From Amphirosellinia nigrospora (taxonomy: Eukaryota > Ascomycota > Sordariomycetes > Xylariales > Xylariaceae): 64,000 nt of DNA. Below are positions 35,824 through 47,691 of the stretch, in pieces (the stretch's first letter is position 1; each line of letters starts with the position of its first letter). The stretch spans positions 2,809,058-2,873,057 of the forward strand of contig SCHM01000003.1 of assembly GCA_004123355.1 (NCBI GenBank), given 5' to 3'. A program made the position numbers and the translations under genes. The notes beneath the pieces were generated by a model. It made no database searches, had not been told where the DNA came from, and saw nothing but the letters and a program-made list of their open reading frames with translations.

Positions 35824-37548
35824 CATGGTCACATGTCCTCTTCTTACTCAATGGCTTCCGAACTGCCTACCTACTACACAGTAAGTAACTCAATCCCAAG
35901 TCAGTACTAATAGGTAGCCCAAGGCACAACAGAGCCTGAGCAGAGGGCCCGGACTAAGCTGCACTGATTCTTGTGATCGCCATCAACATCCACATTGCGC
36001 GCATCTCACCCCGACTTATTCCCGGTTTCATAAACAATGTCTGCACCCTAAGCAAGACGTTACATATGGTTAAATAATTCATACGATGGTTGTGTGACGA
36101 CTCGTGTGCTCGAAAATCCTGCATATGTATTTTGTACACGTATGCGCAAGCGCCCGAGATTCGATATCAATTTGTCGACAAAATCATTACATAGTAGTAC
36201 CGATGCCGCTGAGATGCCACCCTTTTCTCGATACAAAATCAAGTATCTATAAAATCTATATCAAGCTCCATAGCATAGCACCCACCCTAAGCGCATTTGA
36301 TCTTTGCGAGACCAACCGACATATTTACTATCTTCATCACAACTGGTAAAAGTAACCTGGAGTTGAGAATATCGTCACGTACCCTTCAACTTGTAACGAT
36401 TCGCGTAGGAGCTTTTGTCTCCGAACGCACTCCAATAAGACATAGACATGGTATTGTAACGCTCAGGGTTCAATGGCAAGGCTTCCCGATTTCGGCAAGC
36501 CGAATATGTAGCCAAGTACACTACCTACTAGGTACAATATGATTCGACTACTTACACGTAGTGTATATATCATTTAATACAGTGTCTGCTTGACTATTGC
36601 CGAATTCGATTGACGCAATGGTGACAATCGAACCAACCACCGCTTAGTATGGAATATATTACAACTTCGTTAGCAACAAGTAGTGTAATGCAGATATGTC
36701 TGCTGCACCTAGTATAGTCAACGTAACTCATTTAGCTGCTCGTGAGTAATCCATCCACGCTTCTACTAGATATGTTGGTAACTGCGGCTCGGTCACCGAT
36801 CGTTTTGAGAATTAGCATGCTGCGTGGCATGGTAAGAACAAGAACAAGCTGTGGGGTAAGCACCAGATTTATAAGTGGTGGCTGAACTATTGGAATTGTT
36901 CTACGAGGGTTTGATAAGAAGTAGGAAGTAGAAGAGCCAATGAAGCACTCGAGGGTTGAGCAACAAGACGAGTGGTGTCCGATCTATAGTTCTACGGTTT
37001 TTACGGCTTTGTCGGATGGCATTAAGTAACATCGTCATGCATGCTTATTACAGTCGTCAATAAGCACGTTAGGATGCCTATGCATTGCTGCCTACTCGGT
37101 GGCATATCCCTGTTGATGTTGACCAGTTCGAGTCATGGTTTCTACTGCCAATTCCTATTGATAATGCCAAAGAACGGCATAAGTTTCCATTGCCCTTCAT
37201 ACGACTCAGGTCGGTTCTACGGTATTTCGATTGAGACCTTCTCGAACCGATATTATAAAATTTATCGAAGTTGAGGTTCGTGAGCTTTACTATACAATAT
37301 GATTTCCCATCCTAACAAAGTTTTAGTCCTGCTACTATCCGCGAATGTATGTCTTTAAGCGCGGTACATTCTCCTTAATTATAACTGGCGCAGGCCGTCT
37401 CGGAAACGTACCGACAGGGTAGATTTTGGAGCGGGTATCATTGTCCTGTGGAGGTTGCGAAGAGGTCTAGCTTGTTGTTAGCTTGACGACTTAGGGTCCT
37501 TGACTAGATGTTAGGTGCGTACAGTAGACTACGTACACCGTCAAAGCG

Positions 37549-37790
37549 ATGGTGATACCTCAAATGAAACTCGGAGCTTTCCATGATTCCTCTTCCTCCT
37601 GCCTTGCCGCCGGAGCAATAAAAATAGGATCTACCCAAGTTTCACCCGATTCTAAAACGAGCGCGCCGATAGTCATACTAACAATCAAAGGCGCCTTACA
37701 CTGTTCGATTTGGAAAAGCGTCACCGCCCCAGCATAAACTAACTCACAACGAAGGCGCCCTTATCAATCTCAAAAATATGCCGACAGGAA
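37549..37790 (-). pseudogene. Coding relic of unknown family, copy B
   Basis: Minus strand, six kilobases from copy A. Reads IGALVLESGETWVDPIF, then an acidic RQEEEESWKAP and a stop near 37560. The stretch upstream (FEIDKGAFVV) also looks coding. Alignment by eye with copy A holds for about 35 residues with one short gap. No full gene is visible. Confidence 0.3.
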
Positions 37791-40062
37791 GTGCCGGCCA
37801 CTTTTCATGATATATTACTCCTAGTCACCAAGCAATTGCTTCCGCCAGATAGTTTTGCAGGAGACCAGGAGAACCCAATCGCAACTAGGAGTTCCATTGG
37901 ACACGAACCTCCCTTCCGCAAGAGCTTGTTGTTTTTTCTGAAGTACTCAGTGGTTGTCTATAACCTCGTCTATCAGCGGTAGGGAGGAGTACATGCAGCC
38001 TATCTGGACTAAAGTAGGGCACCTCCACGGCATACACTACTGTACAAACCAGCCAAATTTATACGTGTATGCCATGTACTGGCAACACACTACACTCCTT
38101 CAAAATAGAGCGATGCTGCCAAATCTGTGACTAATGCAAGCATTGTTCTACTGCGTTTCTGTCTGCCCATTATCTATGCTCTAACACTTCCGAACCTCCT
38201 ATTTCTTATTTATAAACTTGTAACAAAAATCGTTCCACAGCATAAATATATGATTAGTGTGTGTCGAACACGAATAAGTTTCGATACCCATAAACGTAAA
38301 TCGTTTTTTCTTGCCAAGCGGAGGAGAAGGTCCCGCGAGCACGAACGGACTTGTTTGTCATCGTCTGGCGCTAGTTTGTTTATCTTGGCGATCTCGCGAA
38401 GGACCCAAGTAACGATACATACGAATCTAGACAGTACATGCGGCCGCGACAGCAGCACACAATACGTGTAAGAATGTTGTATTCGGGCACTAGAGCATCT
38501 TAGCAGCTCGGTCCCCGGACAAATTCGGATACACGAATGTATTTCCTCGGTGTCAATGGTGGACCCATTATTCCTTTTTTTCTGTTCTAACAAAATCACA
38601 GCACTGTAACTATTACATTAAACCCTGTCAGACCAACTGAATTTGTAGGTCACCTGGTCGTCTATCAAGTACGCGGCGTACGTGTACCTCTCCATACTAG
38701 GTTGTTCCATGTATCATGATTACTTGTGTAACACATGTACACTTGGAATGGACAATATCACAAAGCGCCAGTTTCTTACTGAACATTATCATCAGATTGT
38801 ACGTTTTGCCAGGTAATGTCAAAGTTCCTAGGTATGGTAAATGTCTCGTTAGTATAAATATATATGTGAATATTCATGTGTCGAGAAGTTTGTAATTATG
38901 GAGAAAACTTGTATGCTAGGGCTAGTGCTTAAAAATTATACTGGCCCGAGGATCTCAGGAGAGGAAGAAAATATTTATCCTTTACTGTACTGGTAGTGCC
39001 CTAATACAAGGTGACTTGTAGTTCGGCTCTGTAGAGGCTCTTTAGCCGCACCTGAGAGCTCTCCGCATAAGTAGTACGTGAGTCGAATAATTGTGTGCTA
39101 CCGAACGTCGAACGCCTTCGTAGATACAGATATATCTATCCCCGTCTTGCGACTCCATCAGACCATGAGCCGCAAATCTGGAGAATAGCTCCATCTTAGG
39201 TCCCACGACTCCTCCATGTATCCTTGGGTCCACTACACTAGGAAGGAAGGTCTAAAACGGGAACTATTCTGAGTGCTTTCTGGACTCAATCGGTAAAGTT
39301 GTCATTCTTCTACATGGTAGTCAAACCTGTGTTGCTAGTGCCGACGCCTTTCTTGAGGCTGCTGTATTGCAAGAATTTTGGCTATTCTATTCTTCCTTTC
39401 TTTTGTTCTCTATATTTCCTTTTTTTTCTTTTTGGGCCGGCTAATAAACTAGGATAACATCTATTCGACAGGACTAGCATAGGAAAACACAAAAGAAAGA
39501 TAGAAAGCAGCAATTCCGAATCTATGAAAATTTAGACACAAGGCATCATCCTACATCGTCCAATTGAACCGTCAATGGCATTATCTTTGCAAACTGGTCC
39601 ATTTTGAGTTATCTATTAATACCTACTCGCTCAGTAGGCAAACCTTGCCGTGGGGGGCAGTTTCAAGTTCCCCGTCCTCATAATTATTTTCAAGCCTCAG
39701 TGTAAAACCGCGACTTCAGTAGACATCAACGAGTTCTTTCTCTGGGAGAGAAGAGGACACCATTTCCCCTGTCGAGTGACAAATCAATACCGTCGGCTGG
39801 GAAGAGTAAGTCACAAACATCACATGGCTTCGACCTTGAATATTTTTGAATTAACATCTTCTTCTTGACCTGTCACACGGACCCTGGTCAGTGCGCAATA
39901 CAGTGCCACACAGGGTCCCACGGAGTTCGCGAGATACTACCCTATGAGGCTGTGGCAGTCGTACGAGGTTATCGTGAGTCTCAAAAGCAGATACCGAGCT
40001 GAACTCGAACACCGAGACACTCGCCTCACCGGCTACACAGGTTTTTCCTTTCGGTCCCGTAG

Positions 40063-40084
40063 AGGAAAGGAAAGGAAAGGAAGG
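40063..40084 (+). repeat. GGAAA tandem repeat
   Basis: About four tandem units of the pentamer, slightly imperfect at the end. Confidence 0.8.
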
Positions 40085-41558
40085 GAATTCTGAGCATAAA
40101 AGGCAGCGAATCCTCCCTTCAAACAGAAGCAGAACTTAGATCTATATGGCCCCTTTAGCACCATAGTCGTTTATTACTCAAATTGAACCTATTCCAAGCC
40201 CTCAACTAGAGCCCTTGTGACATGACCATTGTCGGATATAGTGGCGCCCTGCTGGCATGCTACTGGCAGAAGGAGAATGTCGTTAGGTACGCGAATTAAC
40301 TATCTGCGGTTGCTTATAATATTTACGATTAAGACCATACGATTATTGTTAAGCTTCTCTGACGCTGTTCTGATACCGCCCCTGTAAATCAGGACTACCA
40401 AGGCACTCTACTATTTAGCCTCTCTCTCGCGCAGCGCATTTTCCTCGCCCATCGTCAACTCGTTAACGCAACATCAATAGACGCGAGAGAATACACTTTG
40501 GCAGGGGCCCTGTGCTATATTTGGTAGGTCATCTACACTTGTTTTTGCGCAAAGGTCTCTAAAACTACCTCCGCAGACGTAACCGGGTTATATGTAGATG
40601 ATCTATTTGTTCGAGGCTCCGTAGCACTGTGACTTCGCGATCGTGTGGCTTCATGATACACTTAAAGGCAAACAGCAGTATCTATGCTTAAATTAAAATC
40701 GACGTATGAGGAAGCGGGGTGGATTATATAGAGTGTTGACAGGTCCTCCTTATTCTTAGTTTGTTGAAGTTCGCAGGGTCTTGTGGATGTGGTCGGAGAC
40801 GAGAACACCAAACCATGAATTCTAGAAAGCATATGGCACAAGCAAGCAAGCCTTCCACATGGCGTCGTCACGCCACTCTGTGACCATCTTACTCTATCGG
40901 ACGAAGATGACAGGGAGTTCTTAACATAAGCCACGTACTTATGAAACAACAGCTGGTTGTGACAACATATACTTCGACTTTCATACTATAATGACGGGAA
41001 CGCTTAATAGGTAAATACAACGATACGTCGTGACTTGCCCGAGGTGTAATAATCATTGTATAATATCAATACTACAGGCAATATGGGTATCACAAATGTG
41101 ATTGCCTGGGTAATATCACGAATAGTTTGCCTTGCGTAGATCCTATTACCACACCTATCTTATATCACACAGACTAAACAACCAGACTCAATTCCCCACA
41201 GAGTATCTATGTTAATACTGAGGATAACAAATTTTAATTTCCAAGTTAAATATCGTAGGGCGGCTGCATGTATTTTCAAGTATCGACGACCTTTTCTTGA
41301 TGTCTTGTTTGTTTGGATGGACTGCTTTAGGTGATATTTTTGATCTCCGAAGACTCTATTCTGTAATGCAATAACGATGCGGGGGCTTGCGCTACATATT
41401 TATTTAATGCGCCTAGCGGTACATCAGCCACAAAATTGATAGGTACCTAGGTATCTACCCAAAGCCATTTCTGTGTCCGGATCAAACCAAAATCTCAATT
41501 GGAAGTAACAAAGTCGCGTCTGGCGTCCCGAAACGCAACAGAGTCGCATCACAAGACA

Positions 41559-42484
41559 ATGGCGACGGCTGTCCCTATCCGGCCTTCGATCAGCCGGATA
41601 GTCAATTCCACCAGAATCTTTCCTGGTGCTACCGCCACTCTAGGGGCTGCTCTGCCTCCGGCTTCACCCCGGAGATGCCCTTCTCATCCACCCAGGTACA
41701 GCAACCGGCGGCCGCGCCGCGATAACAATCGATTCCGTGGTCTTAGTAGCATATACCGATCGGGCACACGATTTCGAATGAACGTCGACAAATCTGAGAT
41801 ACCACAACCCGCCAACTACAAGCCCAAAATCGAGGTCGACCCTAACCATGGACTTTGGGGTTTCTTTCATACGCATGACAAGCCGCTGTTAACGCCCAAC
41901 GAGAATATAGAGCATGGCCGCGGGTGGACTGTCGAAGAGCTGCGACACAAGAGCTGGGAGGACCTACACAAGTTGTGGTGGGTGTGCGTCAAGGAACAGA
42001 ACCGCCTCGCAACTACACGGAGGGAGATGGAACGCCTTAAGCTCGTTACGGGCTTTGATGAGGCAACTGAGCGACTAGTTGAAGTAAGTGCTACGTCATT
42101 CGACCATGGCCGGCATTCCATTATACTGACACACTTTAACCAACAGGTCCGCAAGACAATGGTGTCAATTAGGCACGCACTGACTGAACGATGGTATGTT
42201 TGGGAAGATGCGAGGAAGCTGGCCGAGACGGACCCCGAAATAGATCTCAGCAATGTGCGGGTCCTTTCACACCGAAAGACTACCTCGAGGAAAAGGAACT
42301 TGCGTCTGAAGAAAACAGCCAAGACGGATCGGAGGAGCAAACACAGGCAGGCTTCATGGCAGAAGAGCCCAGAGCAACAAACCCGAAGATGTTGACCCAT
42401 CAACATTTCACCCGAACCCACGAAGACCGAACAACCACCAGTCAAACCTTGAAAAGCTATGGCCATGATAAAGACAAAAAATGA
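41559..42484 (+). CDS. MRPL4: Mitochondrial large-subunit ribosomal protein L4 (uL29m)
   Basis: Component of the 54S mitochondrial ribosome near the peptide exit. Two exons split by an intron near 42084-42147 (GTAAGT...ACAG). The start at 41559 gives an Arg/Ser-rich, acid-poor targeting segment (MATAVPIRPSISRIVNSTRIF). The core has GRGWTVEELRHKSWEDLHKLWWVCVKEQN followed by NRLATTRREMERL, the L29/uL29 helical hairpin, then VRKTMVSIRHALTERWYVWEDA. One base is missing near 42257 in the G of GTGCG, after DPEIDLSN; with it the C-terminus continues AGPFTPKDYLEEKELASEEN to the TGA at 42482-42484. Length about 285 residues, slightly long for the family. It lies upstream of GDI1 on the same strand. 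Confidence 0.87.
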
Positions 42485-43192
42485 TCAGAATAGAAGCTGG
42501 GGCCGAGAAATCTCTGTTGTGCAGAAAACAGTGTTTCAATATAACTGGGAAGCGGCCTCTTGTAGCTCATGAGCTACATGATGTAAATATGTGTATAATA
42601 CCCTAGATACCTACTTCCTCGGCACTGGTCTCAGCCATGACCATAGCTGATGGATCGGTCGCTTCCAGTCATATATCGGTCGAGCGTCGGGACCATCCAA
42701 CCACTTGTAATGTTGTAGCATCTCCCGATCACCATCCGTGCCTACCTGACCTAGATGTGATAAATGCCTAAGAAACAGGTAGGACAGGAAGCTCTATCAA
42801 GGGGCACTGCAGCGGCCAAGTCGAGACACTGCCCGCTGGTGGTGTTGCGGGGCATACACTACCTAGGTACATAGGTACAGCTAGCGCCAACATGCAGTAG
42901 GTAGGGTGCGCGAACCCGCCGCTCATTGGCCACAGCTATAGGCGGTCCCCCAATTACAGGTACCTCGACTGCAGCATCAACTGCCAGCAGTGAGCCCCTC
43001 ATCCAACTGGCATGAACAGAGGACGACACCGCAACCCATCCACTCTTCTTTTGGCTCACCGATACTCGAACAAAAAGGTTCTGTGCTTGGCCTGGAGTCG
43101 AGCAATCCCCTGATACCTGACACTTGAAAGTCTCGATAGCCTTCTTCCCTCTACTCTCTCTGCCCCCAACAACACGCCAACTACTGCCCGTC
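42485..43192. promoter_or_regulatory. Spacer and promoter region of GDI1
   Basis: About 700 bases between two co-directional genes. TACCTAGGTAC words lie at 42860-42885, and a CT-rich stretch precedes the GDI1 ATG. No other feature. Confidence 0.4.
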
Positions 43193-45055
43193 ATGGAGGA
43201 GATCTCCCCAAAGTACGATGTCATTGTGCTGGGCACCGGTATGTTGCGCCCCGCATAGCACCCAACAATTCTCGCCCGCGTCTTTCGAGCCCCTTGGTGA
43301 CTCTGATAGTTGACATCGAGCAGGCTTGACCGAATGTATTCTCTCTGGGTATGGCCACAATCGACCGCTCCACCTGGAACCCCGGGTTAACTAATCTGCT
43401 TATCTCAAAGCGTCCTGAGTGTCAAGGCAAGAAGGTCCTGCACATCGATCGGAATGACCACTATGGAGGGTATGCCTTGTGAAGCCCCCAACTGTACTCG
43501 TGTGAGGCTAACACATGTTTGACCAGAGAGGCTGCGTCCGTAAACATCGAGGCGGTACATACGATTTCCCAAGCCCATTTGTCGCCTCTCCGAGAAAATG
43601 GTAACTGACCGTCCCTGCACGATACAGCTATTTAAGAAGTACGGAAACTACGAAAAGGGTGAGGAGCCGTGGAAGAAGTACGGTCGGGTCAACGATTGGA
43701 ACATTGACTTGGTTCCTAAGTTGTTGATGTCTACGGGCCAGCTGACGAACATTCTGGTGTCCACCGACGTTACCCGCTATCTCGAATTCAAGCAGGTCGC
43801 TGGCAGCTACGTGCAACAGGGTTCTAGCGCCAAGGCCACGGTGGCCAAGGTGCCCTCGGACGCTGGTGAAGCTCTCAAATCCCCGCTTATGGGCATCTTC
43901 GAGAAACGCCGCATGAAGAGCTTTATTGAATGGGTCGGAACCTTTGACCTCAATGACCCTGCTACACACAAGGGTAAGCGATATCTGACCCCGAGGAGGT
44001 CGTTATGTGAGAGGAGAGACCCCTGTGGGCTAACTTTGTCGTGGGTAGGCCTTGACATGAACAAGACCACCATGAAGGATGTCTACGATAAATTTGGTCT
44101 TGAGGCTGGTACCCGTGATTTCATCGGCCACGCCATGGCGTTATACCTAGACGATAGCTACATCGGCACAGCAGGTCAGGCACCCGACGCCATCGACCGT
44201 ATTCGCCTTTACGGAAACTCAGTAGCAAGGTACGGCAAGTCACCATACATCTACCCCTTGTATGGCCTGGGTGAGCTACCCCAAGGATTTGCCCGTCTAT
44301 CGGCTATTTATGGTGGCACTTACATGCTGAACACTTCCGTGGACGAGGTCTTGTATGATGGTAAGAAGGCTATTGGCATCAAGGCCACTATGGGGAGCGC
44401 GGATAGTGCCGAGAAGATAAATTTTGAAACCAAAGCCGACATGATTTTGGGCGACCCCTCCTATTTCCCGGATAAAGTGAAGGTTGTTGGACATGTTCTC
44501 AAGGCTATCTGCATACTAAAGCATCCGTTGGCCGGCACGAACGATAGTGATTCTTGTCAGCTCATTATTCCTCAGTCTCAGGTCGGTCGCAAGAACGGTA
44601 AGTCGGATTAACATTTCTCCATCGCTACATTGCAGGACTAATCAAAGGCTAGACATTTACATTGCTTGCGTCTCGTCGGCACACAACGTTTGTCCGAAGG
44701 GATACTACATCGCGATCGTGTCGACGATCGCTGAAACAACGTCCAACCATCACCTTGAGCTACAGCCTGGTCTAGACCGCCTCGGTAAAATTGAGGAGCA
44801 ATTTATGGTAAGCACTAGACTCCTATCTCATTTGCAAAGTGGCCAGTACAATTAATAATGTTTTAGGGGGCGCCGATACCACTCTACGAGCCCATCGATG
44901 ATGGCAAGGCCGACAACATTTTCCTCTCGAAGAGTTACGACGCTACTTCACACTTCGAGACGACCACAGACGACGTCAAAGACATCTACCATCGTGCTAC
45001 GGGCGAGGAGCTGAAGGTTGAGGGTCTGCGGGATCTTGAGGTTACGGAGCAATGA
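43193..45055 (+). CDS. GDI1: Rab GDP-dissociation inhibitor
   Basis: Essential vesicle-traffic protein that extracts GDP-bound, prenylated Rab GTPases from membranes. Eight exons: 43193-43238, 43324-43348, 43411-43469, 43527-43554, 43628-43973, 44049-44597, 44653-44807 and 44867-45055. Family blocks: YDVIVLGTGLTECILSG at the N-terminus, HIDRNDHYGGEAASVNIEAL, FKKYG, SPLMGIFEKRRMKSF, RYGKSPYIYPLYGLGELPQG, GGTYMLNT, QLIIPQSQVGRKNDIYI and YDATSHFETTTDDVKDIY. Four 5' exons are small (25-59 nt). One base is missing in exon 3, at GG of 43426-43427, where the family reads SVKGKKVLHID. The intron at 43974-44048 is a multiple of three with no stop, so the frame reads through it. Expected length is about 460 residues. 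Confidence 0.96.
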
Positions 45056-45759
45056 TTGGGCTGAAATAGCAGACTCGTCTGGGCACAAGACGATACTGGG
45101 ATGAGATTGTCATGTAAAATTTAGACAAGGAAAGATGCAAGTAAACCAATATGCGAGCGGTATTTCACAAGAGAGGACCGGAATTTATTCTTGGTGGTTG
45201 TGAAGTACAAAAGAACATGGTCCTATTACATAATCCGATATTGTGGGTTGTTGATAGATTGTGGTATCATCAAAAGTTGAGATGAACCTCAGCCTCGTTC
45301 CCCCCAATAGAAAATGGGTAGTCTCAGTACCTTTGACGCATGTGCTCTCTGTTCTTTGACGCATGTGCTCTCTGTTCTTTAGCTCAGATTAGAGAATACG
45401 GCGAACACCGGTTGGGAAATGAAACATACGTCACCCTCATAGCGATGTTGTGTAACCTCTAGATAATAACGTAAGTAGAAGGTACATTATTATTTAGTGC
45501 ATACTTATACCTAAATTACCTAAATTTACACGTGTGAGCGAGGGGCTACATAGAGGTACCTGGCAGCTTACCATTACTGCCCCGCGATTTGACTCACCCC
45601 ACTGCCAGCAATAGAAGGTACAATTGCCCAGATAATGTATACCCGTTCTTCCCAACGTATCCAATCCACATAAATAGATACAAATCGGCTGAATTGCGTC
45701 CAGAAACGCATTTATAGAATCTCATTCCCCGAAACCCGCGCATACGCTCGCTCGCGCGC
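45056..45759. promoter_or_regulatory. Spacer and promoter region of the eIF2B-alpha gene
   Basis: About 700 bases between co-directional genes, with a 23-base exact tandem duplication and a few TACCTA words. Nothing else supported. Confidence 0.4.
45332..45377 (+). repeat. 23-base exact tandem duplication
   Basis: Two identical adjacent copies, 45332-45354 and 45355-45377, each starting TTTGACGCATG. The three bases after the second copy (TTT) repeat the start of the unit. Looks recent. Confidence 0.9.
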
Positions 45760-47091
45760 ATGGCCAACAACGACGCGACGGCCGGTACACCGAGCCAGCT
45801 GCCGATTCGCGGCAATCCAGATGTCGGCTCGTTTGAGTAAGTATTCATTCGCATCGACTTTCCGTGTTTCGTGGGCTGCCCTTGCTACCCTTGCTACCCT
45901 TGCTGCCGCTCTGCAACTGAATGACCTCAAATACGGTCTGTCCGCTGACTCACTCGGCTCTCTCAAAACAGCATCGTCGCGACATACCACGCCTCTTGGC
46001 CGATGACCCGATCTCACGATGCCCATGGCCACCATCGAGGCCCTCATAGAAGCCCTGGGTGCCTCGTCCGCCACCACCGTCTTCGAGACTATGAAGCTCG
46101 TCGAGGCGCAGTCGGACAGGCTACGGCAGAGCCCCTGGTCGCGAATCCCATGGCCGTGCGCCACGGCAGCGATTTCTTCAAGCAGTACCTTGTCCGGGAG
46201 CTTAGACAGCTTCCGAGCAGCGGTGGTGCTGCCTCTGGCTCGGGGAGCCGGAACGAGGACCAGCAGTTCGAGGTCATCCGTCTGCATCTGCTTCGCAACG
46301 CCCGCCTATTCGCCACGAGAGCCAAGGATGCCCGAGAAAAGATCGCCTCGGAAGGACGGTATGTAGAAGTCCATGGGTTTCTACCCGCTGTCCGCTTCAT
46401 ACTTTTATCGCCCCCTCCTAGGCCTGTGAGCTGATGAGACGCTCCTCTCTGTAGATTCTTGATCCCAGCCAACGGCACAGTCCTGACACATGGTGGTTCA
46501 CGTGTTGTTAGCACACTCCTCGAACGCGCCGTCGAGCGAGTCAACGGCGGCCTCCCTAGACGCTTCAAGGTCGTCTATGCCATGAGCGAGAGCCGCCATG
46601 CGGAGAGCAATAAGGTAGTTGCCGCCTTACGAGCTAAGGGGATCCCTGTAGCCACGATCCCTGAAGGGGGTGTTGCACACATCATGTCCAAGGTGGACAT
46701 TGTATTCGTAGGCGCTGAGGTGATTACCGCCCAGGGTGGTATAATTAGTCGCCTTGGTACATACCAGATCGCACAGCTCGCCAAGATCGACGGTAAGCCT
46801 TTCTACGTTGCTTCTGAGCAGCACAAGCTCGGGCAGACGTTCCCGAGCGATCAGTTCACGTTCGCCTGTGGCAATTACAGGCAAACCCCGCTCGACTTTC
46901 AATCGAGCAAGACTACGAGCGGCGGTACTGCAATTGCTGAATCCGAGGACGACAAGACGGCAAGACAAGTTTGGTCCGCGTCGCCCCTCGATTATACGCC
47001 ACCCGATTTGATTACAAGCTTCGTCTGTGATCACGGCGTAAAATCAACGGTAGCGATGGAGCACCAGGTGATTGACATGTTTGTTGGCTAG
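45760..47091 (+). CDS. GCN3: Translation initiation factor eIF2B subunit alpha
   Basis: Regulatory subunit of the eIF2B guanine-nucleotide exchange factor; it senses phosphorylated eIF2 in general amino-acid control. Exons 45760-45836, 45972-46358 and 46455-47091. Diagnostic blocks are MPMATIEALIEALGAS, SDFFKQYLVRELRQL, LTHGGSRVVSTLLERA, FKVVYAMSESRH, RAKGIPVATIPEGGVAHIM, VFVGAEVITAQGGIISRLGTYQ, KPFYVASEQHKL and DYTPPDLIT. Exon 2 has three one-base losses (45990, 46015 and 46125-46126), each next to a single base or pair that a duplicate would restore: HRLLADDP, STMPMATIE, RAEPLVANPMA. The third exon is intact. An Asn/Ser/Thr-rich insertion of about 40 residues follows QFTFACGNYRQ. Length about 370 residues, a bit longer than yeast Gcn3 (305). 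Confidence 0.92.
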
Positions 47092-47691
47092 TCTTGGGCA
47101 CATATGAGGCGCAAACAAGTCGGCATCCTCCTTTTTTTTTTTGAGGAGCCACATCACCATAGCTCGGCAAGGATTAACATGTCCGCGGAATTTCAAGTTG
47201 GTTCCGACGCGATGCTTTTAACTCGCTAAGTATGTCACACGCAACTTGTTCATGGGTGTGGTTAGATGACCTGCTTATCCAGCTACATAGTGAACAGAAA
47301 AACTATTATGCAAAAAGGAACAAAACCCCCTTTTTGGCCCCAACCAGCAAAATATTTTGTTTTCAGATCAAAGGACCACCAGGAAGGAAAACAAAAAAGA
47401 TACATAGAGATCAAATACAGGAGAGCCCGGTTAGAGACTGAAGCAGAGTGTCGCGGGTGAGAAGCGGGCGGTGCTGATAAGAGTAGAGTCCTAAGAAAAC
47501 AATGAGAGTGGGATTGGAGCCCGAATCGGTAGCTGTAGTAGCATGAAGCCTTCGTGTCTGATAGGTATCCAAATCTGATATCTACTCGTCAGATTCTCTC
47601 TCCAACTTTTTTTCTGAGCCGACGTGTTGCTGTTCCGTTACGCGACTTCGCCTATATTCTTTCTCGCTTCTTCAACTTGTACGTGTATACA

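Larger units (their letters stand above)
31441..41558. other. 10-kb gene desert, AT-rich
   Basis: Ten kilobases without a supportable gene, richer in A and T than the flanks. It holds short coding-like islands (copy A, copy B, 32509-32670, 35395-35823 and 37073-37234), a GGAAA repeat and scattered AGGTAC words. I see no terminal repeats or transposase. Decayed repetitive DNA is the likely nature, but the composition needs to be measured. Confidence 0.5.

Noticed and set aside
40585-40620. LYVDDLF motif on the plus strand, like the catalytic box of a Copia-type reverse transcriptase
   Set aside because: Only one short motif; neighbouring domains that should flank it are absent or in the wrong order, and no terminal repeats were found. 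If it is a fossil it is too worn to place in a family.
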